NCBI GenBank assembly: GCA_035610365.1
Contig: CM069433.1
Span: forward strand, 192,518,760 to 192,582,759
From: Aquatica leii
Taxonomy: Eukaryota > Arthropoda > Insecta > Coleoptera > Lampyridae
Reading direction: 5' to 3'
Length of the DNA: 64,000 nucleotides
Positions within the stretch are counted from its first letter, which is position 1, and every line of letters starts with the position of its first letter. A program made the position numbers and the translations under genes. The notes under the pieces were generated by a model. That model ran no database searches and was not told the origin of the DNA. It saw only the letters and a program-made list of their open reading frames with translations. Positions 24,800 through 35,730 of this stretch are shown piece by piece.

Positions 24800-26500
24800 C
24801 ACAAAACCTCAAGAAACGGATTTTGCCCGATTCGATTTTCTAAAAAAAATACATTCTTATTCCAACGATACCAACTAAAAAGAGAAAACAGTCTGTCATA
24901 ATCTTAATCCTGAACATAAACGATTCTATATGACAAAAAGAAAGCTAAAGCAGATCAAGTTTTAGAACGAGATCTTAATTTACCTAGTCCAATTGGTATC
25001 AAATTTAAACTATCACTGCGTGATAAGAATTCAAACACTTCTTGACAAAAGAAGAAAATTTGTATTTATTCTTCCACAGAGTCATTATTTGACTTGCAGT
25101 TTATATCGTCAAAGGAAATGTGTCTTGTCAAATTTTCAATCCGACAAGTTTGAGTAAATTTGAGTTAAGTTTTGTATTCAGAATTGTTTAAACTGCTATA
25201 AGTTTATTTTTGATTATATGTTTAAAATATGTGTTTTTAAATTAATTTTGAAACATGGGCTTTATAACTTTATTTTTAAGTAGCATAACTATTTAACAAA
25301 ATTATTACCAAAAAATATTTATAAAAAATCGGACACAAAATTTTTTGTTATAAGTAAAATGCATGTCATTTATTTTCCCTAAATTTAAATAATCAACATT
25401 ACTTGCATTAAAAAAGTTAAATCAAATAGAGGCTAAAACAACTAACGTCGACAAAAACCACACACAGAAAAAAACGTAATCAGACACCTTCATTAAAAAT
25501 TTAAAAAATCAATATTTTTCAATTGTCTTTCTACAAAAATTACACACAAGGATCGACGTTAATTAAATTTTAATCAACAAACAAGTATTGAGTTTGTAGT
25601 AGTGACATGTTTTTTGTACAAACTTTACTAACTACATAATAAAATTCGTTATTTCACAGTTTTTAATTAAAATAAGTTTTTGATTTTTTAAAAATATAGC
25701 TTTAATGATTTTCAGTTATGTACATGAAAAGAAAAAGAAAAATTAAAACTTTCCTCTTCAAGAAAACTTTATACGAATAACACTTAAGTTTCAAGTGATG
25801 TGTAAAAACATTACGTGTTCGACAAACTTAAGTAGTTCGGACTAGTACTTTGTTATACTGTGTAAGAACAATACAATTGAGATAATCTCACCAGACTGTT
25901 CGTCTTTCAAAACACCGTTTATACATATTAAATTTGACAAATAGTTTGTATTATAAAATAGAACAAAACTACACCATCAAAATAGTATTACAAAAATTTC
26001 TAATTAATGAAACGAAAAAAAAATAAAAAATACTTTATTTGAAATAAATTCGAATCTAAGCCAACAAAATTTTGATATAAACTGAAAATTCCTTCGATCA
26101 CTAAAAATCTGTTCTAACGTTAACGGCAGCGCTAAATCATACGGCACCTAAATTCATTTGTTGTTCGTAATCAAAGCTCCATCCATTGCCGTCAAAATTT
26201 AAAAATACAATAATTTCGACAAATGTCATAAATAGTAGAAAAGTATATATTACGATATACGAAGATAAATGTTGGTGATTAATTATTTTATTACAAATGC
26301 AAATATTAATCTTTTATAAATGTAAAATCGATAATCATTAACATCAAAAAATTACTTTTTTGTTTCCTCCTAAATTTACTCAACAGTTATGTATTTTAGA
26401 TACTTCTACTGAGAAGAGGCAATAACATTATTTTAATGTCTTTTTATAAGAATTAGGGTTATAAACATGTTAGATCAATAAATCACGGTAAACATACAAC
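24800..26500. other. Gene-free AT-rich stretch
   Basis: No recognisable gene, terminal repeat or tandem array was found here. Confidence 0.5.
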
Positions 26501-26508
26501 ATTTACAC

Positions 26509-26634
26509 CAGTGGCGTAATTGAGAGCCCGCAATGCAGTGGTACCCATTGACTCAAGTGGTCCACAAGATGTAAGTCTTTAAAACTCGCCTTGAATTTTT
26601 GTAAGAGGGCTTAAGAAAAGTAGTTACGCCACTG
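26509..26634. mobile_element. 126-bp hAT-type MITE with 8-bp target duplication
   Basis: The ends read CAGTGGCGTAATT on the left and, on the opposite strand from the right, CAGTGGCGTAACT. CAGTGGCGTA-type termini are common in hAT transposons. The flanks ATTTACAC (26501-26508) and ATTTACAT (26635-26642) form an 8-bp target duplication with one mismatch, the length expected for hAT. There is no coding capacity, so it depends on a transposase made elsewhere. Confidence 0.9.
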
Positions 26635-26642
26635 ATTTACAT

Positions 26643-27531
26643 CACTACTTCGCGCATATCAAACCATAAAAATAAGGGCAAAATCGAGTGTTGCACGACG
26701 GCGTCGAGGCGCCGAAAAGCCTCAAAACTCAAAAGTAAAAAAAAAAGATAAAGCAACAAACAACATTGTCAAAACAAAATTTATAATTATAAAAAAACCA
26801 ATAAGGAATTGCTAGCTATTACATTGTTTTTTATTTGTCTATTTTTTTATTTTTACTCTTTGAGACGAGGGAACCGAATTACTTTTTGAAAATAATATAT
26901 TTTCCAAATGAGAGTACGCAATAATAGCATTTATTCGACTAAATACGTAATATTTAACATGATAACATGAACTCAAACAAATCTGATTTTATTCATGTTT
27001 GAGCTTGAAATTTGGATTGCAACGAGCCAACGAGCAAACAAGCGTTTTTTCTTGTCTGAGCTTTCAATGTACGAAACCTTATATATTTAAGCGCTTGTTG
27101 CATCGATAATTAACTTAGCGAAGTGAAAAGGTGCATGGGATAAAATATATCTGCTTTTGAAACTTTAGTTTTTTGTAGTTTTACAGACTTTATAGTGATG
27201 TGTTTTGTGTTGGGTATTAAGGTGAGTTCATCTAAAATTTATTTTTTATTTTAGATTTATTAGAACATTAAAAGCCAAAAACTTGCATCTCAAAATTCCT
27301 TTTATATGTAATTATATAAACATCATTGTTAATTGAAGTAAATCAAACAGAATAATTGATAAGCACTAATATTACTATTTATAAAAAATTATAAATTTTG
27401 AAATAACTTGAAATAAGTAATGTTGAGAAAATACTTTCGAGTTTGAGTTTGAGACGTCCAAACATTTCCATTTTTCATGAATAATTTGTTAATTTGTTTA
27501 CTTACGTACTAATTTCTTTACAGTATACAGG
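26643..27531. other. Upstream flank of the hAT remnant, no gene seen
   Basis: AT-rich sequence without terminal repeats that I can pair. A candidate splice acceptor TTTACAGTATACAG lies just before the hAT Met at 27532, and a GGTGAGTT donor-like site at about 27221. A spliced 5' leader is possible but unproved. Confidence 0.3.
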
Positions 27532-27533
27532 AT

Positions 27534-29090
27534 GTCAGAAAAAAAGAAGAAATTATCTGGATACCAAAATTTGCTAAATAAAAGAAAAAGAGAGGAAGGA
27601 CTGGAAGACCATGTCAAAATTACGCATTTTTTTTCAAAACCCGATTCTACTCTGCCAAATTTTAATAACAACGATAATACAGCTGAATCCCAAAATTCTG
27701 AACCTGAACTTGAAACAAGTGTCAGCAGCAGACAAGAAACTGATCTTCTAGAAAGCAATCCATCAACATCTTCAAGTTCCGCTGATAATGAGAAATCAAC
27801 ACTTTCAAAAATTACCAGAACGGAACATATGAGTCAACTTTCAAAAAATGCTGCACTATAGCCAAAGAGATTACGTCCTAATAATATTCAAGAATTAGTA
27901 GAACGTGGCCCTGCTCATTATGAAAACAAAAAAGATATTTATTCGAGAGATAGTTCGGAGTCGGGGCGTAAATTTTCCAATAGTTACTTCTTTAGAATTT
28001 TTTGAACAAAAAAAAATTGTGCGTTTTTGGTTGTTGTATTCCGAAAAAAAATTCACTTTACTGCTTCTGTTGCAAAATTTTTAATGACTGCAATTTGAAA
28101 TATGTTCGCCTTAGTGATGAATCTGGTTACAATGACTAGCAGCATTTCAGTGAACATTTAAACATTCATGAAAAGAGCAAGTTACATATCAAAAATGTTC
28201 TAAAATGCCTAGATCTTTTTAACCGTTTTATTAAAAATGAAATAATTGATTCTGAAATTCAAAATGTAACAAAACAGAGAAACTAAATACTGGCAAGTTG
28301 TTATAGAAAAAAATTTCTACGTGATTCAGTTTTTAAGTCAGCAAAACTTAGCTTTTCGTGGATGTAGTAATAAGTTGTTTAAGAAAAACAATGGCAACTT
28401 TTTAAAATGCATAGAAATGATTTCCGAATTCGACCCGATTATGTTAGAACATACAAAACGCTCTCAAATAAAAGATCACAAAAACTATCTGGGAAATAAA
28501 ATACAAAATGAAATAATCAACTTGATCGATGAAAACATCAAATCCAAAATTATAGAACTAACTAAAAAGCAAAATATTACTCAATATTATCAGACTGCAC
28601 TCGTGACTCTAGTCACCAAACAAATTTCAGTTTGTATAAAATTTGTTAATTTAAAGAGCATGGGAATTAGTATAGAAGAACATTTTTTATTATTTTGTCC
28701 TATAAATGATATGTCGAGTGACGGCTTGACAATATTTCATTTGTTTGCGTTAGAGAAAGAAGGCTTAAATATCAACGATTTGCGGGGTCAGGGTTACGAC
28801 AATGGGGCAAATATGCGTGGTAGGCATAATGATCTACAAAAAAAATTTTGAATTTCAATCCGCGAGCTTTCTATGTTCCTTGTTGCAATCATACCCTAAA
28901 TTTAGTCGTCAATGACTAATTGTATTTTTTTCAGGTTTTTATTAAACGCTGGTCAATTCTCAAATATAATATATCTAATGTAACAAATTTAACTTTAAAA
29001 CCTTTATCGGATACTCGATGGTCTAGTAGAATAAATGCAATATCAATTTGGGGAGGCTTATGATGCTCTGTTTGAAATAAGTGAAGGAAA
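27534..29090 (+). pseudogene. hAT transposase remnant of ZMYM1-like type (DUF4371)
   Basis: The first frame (27532-27861) begins MSEKKKKLSGYQNLLNKRKR and ends in a Ser-rich linker, as in ZMYM1-like hAT proteins. The second (28321-28851) carries the DUF4371 region: QNLAFRGCSNKLFKKNNGNF, LKCIEMISEFDPIMLEH, NYLGNKIQNEIINLIDENI and LRGQGYDNGANMRGRHNDLQ. Similarity continues after a stop through NPRAFYVPCCNHTLNLVVND and LTLKPLSDTRWSSRINAI to about 29060. The zinc-finger segment between the frames is scrambled and the C-terminal dimerisation motif is not seen. There are several stops and frame changes, so it is dead. In hAT proteins this region is the RNase-H-fold transposase core with its inserted domain. 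Confidence 0.85.
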
Positions 29091-29389
29091 CTTTGAAACT
29101 AACATCGTTGGCCAAAAAATTCCAAAATTTTGAGTTCATTTGCATTCTTATATTGTCGTATAATATTTTAAGTAGAGTTAACATTGTTAGTAAAATTATT
29201 CAAAAACCGAGAAAGCTTATCGCTCCAATAAAGGTTTTAATGATCTATTGATTGATCCTAAGAAATAGCATCCAGCTTAGACATAGAACCTAAATTCAAA
29301 AAACAAAGAGGTCTAAGACCCTGTACTTGTAAAATATAAAAATAGTAGCTATCTTAAACATAATAGTTACTTAACGAACAAGGTTGCTA

Positions 29390-29650
29390 ATGATAGCGAT
29401 TAATAATCGAAACATTTTAACGCCGTGAGCGAGTGTAGCGAGCGAACGCGTTAATATTATCGAGATTATTTGTCGCCGCAATATAGTTAAATCAGTGGTT
29501 GCTATATAACATCGTTCATTAATAGATACTCATCTATTGGTTCAAAATCGTTCATTAATAGGGGTCATTAACCATCTATTTCTGATACATTATTATACGT
29601 TAATATTGCTATTAACGGACGATCGATAGAAAAATATATTAACGCACACG
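29390..29650. repeat. Small repeat-rich segment with TTAAT/CGTTAAT motifs
   Basis: CGTTCATTAATAG occurs twice about 40 bp apart (near 29513 and 29550). Several CGTTAATA or TATTAACG words occur between 29440 and 29640. The segment GAGCGAGTGTAGCGAGCGAAC is itself a short imperfect repeat. It may be a decayed MITE, but no clear ends are visible. Confidence 0.35.
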
Positions 29651-30229
29651 TGATGCTAGTCCCTTTAAAACTGGAAAATGCTACATTGGAAGAACAAAAA
29701 CTCACTTTCGATGAGAATCTATAGAACCTTCTAGATAGGTAATGTACCAATAGATAGAACAAAACAAAAATTTAATAAAGAGGCTATTAATAAAAATAGA
29801 GCATGACTAATACAAATTTGCCTAGTAAACAATCTCCGAATTAACAATACATACTTTAGGAATCCTGTACTTAGTAAGCGTAGCTCCATGATTGACTACA
29901 TTTTAAGGAATAAAGAAATAATATAGGATTGGACCCTAAACTTCTTCTGAGAAAAATGAACATTAAAATAAAAAAACGTATAACTGGAAAAAACTTTAAA
30001 AAAAAAGTTTTGCGAACAAAGGAATCAAACCTTTCTTATCATAACAGACAGGCAGAAATTAAACACACATAAGTTAGAAACAATAACAAATATAGAAAAA
30101 TGGTAGATAATCATCAAAAAAAGTATCAAAAAAAGATAAAAAGCTTTTTGCAAAAAAGTCGAGAAACAGTCAATAATATAAAACACCATGGCACGACAAA
30201 AAGGTTAAAATAATAACAGAAAGGAGTAA

Positions 30230-30450
30230 ACCAAAACACAGACAAAATCAAGAAAGAATACTGGGTAAAATTACAAATGAGATGAAACACGATATATATG
30301 GATCATAAAGAAAAGTGAGAAAAATGAAACAACGAAATGATATGAATGAATTCATACAAATAAACTATATATCACAGAAGAACAATCGACCAAAGCAGTT
30401 CAAAAAATTATACGGTATGGTTGTGGGAACACATCGCTGTATCCTAGCGC
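30230..30450 (+). mobile_element. RTE-like LINE fragment, region before the reverse-transcriptase palm
   Basis: Plus-strand text resembles the linker of RTE-type ORF2: ...LYITEEQSTKAVQKI..., then GNTSLYPSADEFLK, comparable to GTDGIYPELLK. It probably belongs with the larger fragment at 31525-32560, from which it is separated by about 1 kb of other sequence. The copy is decayed. Confidence 0.5.
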
Positions 30451-31524
30451 TGACGAGTTCCTAAAGAACGAAACAGCTGTCTTGTTTGATGTTGTTTTTC
30501 ACAATTATACTGACATTATTCCTAACCTATTTTATAGTTGGGATTCTGTAAATAGATCATTGACTTTCGCTGTTATTAAATCCAATGACAACTTTTCTAC
30601 CTTCCGTACTAATTTGAGGCGAACAATGATAGATTACAAATATCAGAGGATAACATTGTTATGTTAAAAATTAGTAGTTCAATTCGCAAGTATAAAAATT
30701 TCTCTTCAAATATGAAATTTGTCCTTAAGACTTCCCTACTTTTTCGTCGAAAATGTGAAATTTTAGACAGCATTTTGAACTGCACTTCCTGTAAGACCAT
30801 CGACGAGCTCTATACTTTTACGCCCGGTGCAACCTTCACCTTTAGATCGTTTCACGCGAATGTGCAATTACATTTGTAAGGCTGAATCGGGATAAGTGGT
30901 GTAAGTTTATATTGGGTTTAATATTACTTTTTAGGTAACTTAAGTACGGAATTAACTAATCCCTTACTGGAGAAAACCTAACTGTGAGTATTACTATTTC
31001 AATTTTTTTATTTGTGCTTCGGCGGTCATGTCGTTTATGACCGTACGTGCATGTTAGGTTAACACAATTAATAATATTTTTGTGCTTTACAAAATTTTAA
31101 AAACTGCGAATATAAATTCAGACGTTATGTTTATGTAAAAGGTTAGACCGACAGGGTCAGCTTGTTGCTCACTATTCAACGCAACTTATAATCAATCCAA
31201 CCCACGTATCTATACTTGCAAAAATTTATATTGATGTACCTTCTTCATCTTCTGTGATAAAATAAGTATATATTCTGTGTTATTACTTCGATAGTATTAT
31301 TTATTCTTTTCCAGCTACGGGTAGAGTTAGACGGTATCTCTCTAATTAACCTTTCATAGCCTTAGCGCCTTTTTAGATTTATGTTATAATTTCGCATCAC
31401 AAAGCCTGCGATCCCTCTCCTGAGAAGCTGTGCTAGCCGTTGCTTTGTTTTGTTACAAGAAGACCAACGTAACTATTTATTATTGGCTGTCCAACTCGAG
31501 AAACCTCATTTTCTCGTCACAACA
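30451..31524. mobile_element. Probable insertion splitting the RTE-like LINE
   Basis: The LINE reads up to about 30450 and again from about 31525 (ANELIKYE-like), so the intervening ~1.07 kb is likely an insertion, although some duplication of the LINE cannot be excluded. Its right ~240 bp (31240-31480) resembles the right end of the 718-3657 element (for example CTTCTGTGATAA near its start, and GTGTTATT), and TTGTTACAAG occurs at 31459. Frames at 30482-30879 (SWDSVNRSLTFAVIKSN) are not recognised. Ends and target duplication were not resolved. Confidence 0.4.
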
Positions 31525-32560
31525 TGCAAATGAACTCATAAAATATGAAAAGAAAACGCTATGTACATATACATTGAACTATTCAACGACATAATGAGCA
31601 GTGAAAAAGTACCAGTAGAATGGAAAAATAGGATACTAAAACCAATACTAAAAAAAGCACAGGAAAAATCCAGAAAACTATCAAGGAATCAGCCAACAAA
31701 TAGCTAAAAAGTCTGCATATGTATATGTGCTTCGTAGACCTAGAAAGTACTTTCGATGGGATAAAACGATACAACACTTTAAAACTATTAGTTATTACAA
31801 ACAAAAAATAGAAGATAAGATAATAAAATTAATTAAATAAATAAATCTCGATAACAAAACATAGATCAAAATGCCAAGAGGAGAAACTGGATACATAAAC
31901 ATAAAAGGGAGAATACGACAAAAGAACTCTTAGCCCGACATTGTTTAATATAATAGACCAAATATTCTACGAAGAAAAAAAAGAAAAGATTACAGAAATT
32001 AATATAGTACGCTTAGCAATTGACGCGGTATTAGTAGCTAAGAGTGAAGACTCCACTCATTTAATATTAAAGCACAAGTACAACATGCAGATTTTATCGG
32101 AAAAGCCAAGTGCATTGTAATTAGCAGAAAATTACGCAGATATAAATTAGAATTGGAAAGCAATAGTATAGATGTGATGACTTTCGACTACTTAGAAGTT
32201 GAAATCATCAGTGAAAGAAACTTGAAAACAGAAGCAACAAAGCAAACGACGACCTCAAAACTGAGTAGCTCTTTAAGACAAACCTTATGGAGTAGAAAAA
32301 AACAGCTAGAATATATAAAACTAACAGTGAGGCCACTATTGACACTCGCAGCAGATACTAGGACAGAGACAAAAAGAACAAAACACAAAACGTGAAAATA
32401 AAAGTATTAAGGTCCATAAAAACCATAGCACTAAGAAATAGTCAAACAAACAGTAACATCCGAAAGCAATACAACATAACATACAAGACGCCAACAAATG
32501 GCTGACACCGAAACAGGAAGAATTAAACAACCACAACAACTAGAAAATAATTCAACTCAA
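31525..32560 (+). mobile_element. RTE-like LINE reverse-transcriptase fossil
   Basis: Ordered blocks match RTE-type ORF2. They are: ELFNDIMSSEKVPVEWKNRI (31585), a CFVDLESTFDGI palm block (31730), a SPTLFNIIDQIFYEEK block (31935), and a YADD equivalent now reading LAIDAVLVAKSED (32015-32055). Then come FDYLEVEIISERNLKTEATK (32180) and RQTLWSRKKQ...LTVRPLLTLAADTRTETKRTK (32275-32390), and the tail block ANKWLTPKQEELN (about 32490-32530). The catalytic Asp pair is altered to ID-A and several frames are used, so it is dead. The mariner-like element at 32604 lies just past its 3' part. Confidence 0.75.
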
Positions 32561-32603
32561 ACGCAGTATTTGCAACCAAAATTTGTTTTTTTAGTTGAAT
32601 ATA

Positions 32604-32761
32604 CAGGGTGTAACTGAAAGACGTAGCCAAATTTTAAGAGCGTAATATATGGATGGAAAAAATGAAAAAAGTTTCTATAAACATGGTTCCGGAAATCCTT
32701 CCTAAGGGAGATACAGCCCTTTGAAATGTAGTAAGGATTTACAGTTTTTATTTTATAACAA
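32604..32761 (+). repeat. Left 158-bp TIR of the mariner-like element
   Basis: Starts CAGGGTGTAACTGAAAGACG and ends in ...TTTTTATTTTATAACA. It includes TTCCGGAAATCCTTCCTAAG. It is the near-perfect inverted partner of 34302-34459. Confidence 0.95.
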
Positions 32762-32805
32762 ACATTATTTTAATTAAAAGAACAAACAAAATCGAAACAT
32801 ACAAA

Positions 32806-33876
32806 TCAGAGCAACTGCTGGAAATGGTTGCCTTCAGCTACAATACAGGCTTGACAACGTCGAACCATCGACAGCCGGACACGCTCAAGAATTCCAGGAG
32901 TATTCCGAATTACATCAAAACTGTTGATGATACGTTCACGAAAAACATGAACGGTGGGAACTGGAGTAGTATAAACTATATTTTTTAGGTGTCCCCATAA
33001 GAAGTAATCTAACGGGTTCAAATCGGGAGACCGTGCTGGCCACGCAACAGGTCCTCCTCTGCCAATCCAACGATTCGGATAATTATAGTTGAGGAATTTT
33101 CTAGCAACAAGACTAAAATGGGCCGGAGCACCATCGTGCATAAACCATAAGTCACGGCGTATTGCATACGGCACCTCGTCCATAAGCTCAGGTAGATTTT
33201 CTTCTAAAAAAATCCTATAATTTTGTCCATTTAATGTTTCTGGCAAAAACATTGGTCCTATTAAATAATCCCCTACAATACCGCCCCAAACGTTACACGA
33301 AAATTTTTGTTGATGTCTGGAATCTCGAATAGCATGAGGATTGTTGTCAGCCCACAAATGGTCGTTATGAAAATTTATAATTGAATCTCTGAAAAATTTT
33401 GCCTCATCCGTAAAAAGCACTAAACACTGAAAATTTGGATTAATGCATTGTTGTAAAAACCACTGACAAAATATCACTCGTGGCCGAAAATCAGCTTCAA
33501 TAAGAGCCTGCACTCGCTGAATGTGGTATGGGTACAATAGCTGTTCATGTAGAATTCTCCATACTGTCATATGCGAAACACCTACTTCTTCAGCTACCTT
33601 GCGCGTGCTACTTTCAGGAGTCTCCATAATTCTGTTGAGTACATCCTCTTCTAATGCCGGTGTTCGTGTATTTCTTTGAAGCCCACAATCGCCACTTTTA
33701 CGTTGAAAAGATCCTTTTTCACGAAGACGACGATGGACTGACGCAAAAGTATTCTTATTTGGGCATATTCTATTGGGATACGTGGCAGCATACAACCGAC
33801 GAGCCAAATTGGAATTGCCATTTGCACGTCCATAAGTGAAATGAATATCTGTCCATTCTTCGTTGGTAAAATTCAT
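32806..33876 (-). CDS. Mariner-like transposase, 356 residues, DUF4817 N-terminus
   Basis: This enzyme would bind the TIRs and move the element by cut-and-paste at TA sites. Residues 1-60 (MNFTNEEWTDIHFTYGRANG...RRLREKGSF) form the DUF4817-type helix-turn-helix. A second one lies around 88-110 (SSTRKVAEEVGVSHMTVWRI). The catalytic triad is visible: Asp157 in LFTDEAKF, Asp248 in WFMHDGAPAHF and Asp285 in WPARSPDLNPLDYFLWG. The last two Asp are separated by 36 residues, not the 34 of classical mariners, so it belongs to one of the DD36-37D-like insect lineages. Length is normal and there is no stop or frame change. The start is the first Met, immediately before the conserved FTNEE. It may be functional; that is inference. 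Confidence 0.95.
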   Translation of the reverse strand: MNFTNEEWTDIHFTYGRANGNSNLARRLYAATYPNRICPNKNTFASVHRRLREKGSFQRKSGDCGLQRNTRTPALEEDVLNRIMETPESSTRKVAEEVGVSHMTVWRILHEQLLYPYHIQRVQALIEADFRPRVIFCQWFLQQCINPNFQCLVLFTDEAKFFRDSIINFHNDHLWADNNPHAIRDSRHQQKFSCNVWGGIVGDYLIGPMFLPETLNGQNYRIFLEENLPELMDEVPYAIRRDLWFMHDGAPAHFSLVARKFLNYNYPNRWIGRGGPVAWPARSPDLNPLDYFLWGHLKNIVYTTPVPTVHVFRERIINSFDVIRNTPGILERVRLSMVRRCQACIVAEGNHFQQLL

Positions 33877-34301
33877 TATGTTAATTAATTAAATTAAGTA
33901 CCTTCGAACTTTAACAATAATTAATAACTTATAAATTATAATAGTAACTGTCACTTACTTAGTGAATAAAATCGCAGCCCGCTCGGATAATAGCTGCTGT
34001 AATTCATTATTAAAAATTGTAGTGCAAAATAAGTTTTAAGTCCAATTTTCTCGAAAACCGTTGTCTCTAGCGGTTTAAAAGAAGAGTACGTTTTTTGCGT
34101 ATAAAACCCGAAAGATGCTAAACTTGGTATTAAATTTAAAAAAAGACCCGAAATAATAAATTTGGGGTGCAAAATACTCCCACCCTTAGACAAAACTACC
34201 CCTTCCTAACATCCTATCAAAATAAAATTTACACCAATGTATTCACAATGAAAAGTACATCTAGAGTGGTTACTTTTGTTAATTTCGACAGCACCGTTCT
34301 T

Positions 34302-34459
34302 TTGTTATAAAATAAAAACTGTAAATCCTTACTACATTTCAAAGGGCTGTATCTCCCTTAGGAAGGATTTCCGGAACCATATTTATAGAAACTTTTTTCA
34401 TTTTTTTAATCCATATATTACTCTCTTAAAGTTTGGCCACGTCTTTCAGTTACACCCTG
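34302..34459 (-). repeat. Right 158-bp TIR of the mariner-like element
   Basis: Inverted copy of 32604-32761, differing at about six positions near the outer half. Between it and the transposase start lie about 425 bp of non-coding DNA, presumably the promoter side of the gene. Confidence 0.95.
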
Positions 34460-34461
34460 TA

Positions 34462-35728
34462 TATGAAAAAAAAAGTTGGTAGTAGAGCAAAAACCAACTT
34501 TAAGATTTTCTTATGGGAATCACAAAAACGATAAACTGCAATAATGATTGTCTAATTCCAATCTAGTCCTTAAAAACAACAAATAAAATTCTATTATTAG
34601 ATCAACAGCATGCCGAATATTTTTATCAACCACATGAATTAAATTAGTACATACTGATACCATCATAACATATCGCGTTTTATTAAAAAAAAGGATTTGC
34701 GAACTATTTATTAATTACAGTTGTAAATCATGTGATTAAGAGTGTATTGAAAAATAATTAGAAATTCTCAGCAATGTAGTTATAGGAGTAATTAACTTTT
34801 CTATTCGTAATTTTAGTTCTAACATAAATTAATTAAAATTATCAGCTATAGGCGATTCAAGCTAAACGATATATAAATTTGAACTACTAAATGCAATGAT
34901 AGTAAGCCAAATTACTAAGCGTTAAAGTCAATGTACATACCTAACTTGATTTAAGAAAATTTAATAAAGTTGATGGAAAAGCAGTACTTTTATTCGCTTA
35001 TTCTTATTTTCCAGAAAGTGTATATGTAACGCTTACTACTTTCATTTCAGATTATTTGAAACTCGTCAAAACAACAATTACTGTAAACTAAATTCGGAAT
35101 CGATTTTTTCAATTAAACTTATTTTTGTAAAAATTTTAAAAATATTAAGTTTGTAACAACGAAGTAGTAATAATAAACCAAAAACAAATGTAATAAAAAA
35201 AAACATTAAATTGAAAACATTATTTAATTTCAAACAATGTAATCAATTGACCCTAAAGCAGAAAAAACAAAAAGTTGTCATAAGACATAAAGCGATATTA
35301 CAAAATTTATTTATCAATTTATCTCTTAGATTAATTTGTACATAATATTTGTCTTTTTTAATTGTTTTTATATGTTATTGGAACATTCTTTTTGAAATTG
35401 ATACCAGTAGGAGAATATCAATCAGAGATTTTTCGGTGAAATCGTTAAATTACAAATAACAAATACTCTAAGCTTTAATTCATTACACTTCTTAACTTAA
35501 TTTATAAATTAATACCAAAAATAAAACTAATTTGAAAAAAAAAGAAGAAAACAAGTTTAAGTAAAATATTACGCCGACGACGTCTTAATTTACAATAAGT
35601 TTTCCATCAATTATTAACAATGTCTAGAACTGGAAACATAAAAGTCTCCAAATAAAAACAAAATGGTTAACAATATTAGAAAATCATCTTATAATTTAAA
35701 TTTGAGATAGAAAAAATCAAAATAAATA
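34462..35728. other. AT-rich spacer between two mariner-like elements
   Basis: No gene or element end was recognised here. Confidence 0.5.
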
Positions 35729-35730
35729 TA

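Larger units (their letters stand above)
32604..34459 (-). mobile_element. Mariner-like transposon with 158-bp terminal inverted repeats, apparently complete
   Basis: The ends begin CAGGGTGTAACTGAAAGACG on both strands. Inverted repeats 32604-32761 and 34302-34459 are 158 bp long with only about six differences, and TA flanks each side (32602-32603, 34460-34461), the standard Tc1/mariner target duplication. A single uninterrupted transposase frame lies between them on the minus strand. High identity of the repeats and an open frame indicate recent arrival compared with everything around it. The element inserted at the end of an RTE-like LINE fossil. Confidence 0.95.

Noticed and set aside
27061-27240. 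A host promoter and first exon upstream of the hAT remnant
   Set aside because: Splice-like words exist, but no downstream host coding sequence is present; it may at most be the element's own leader.
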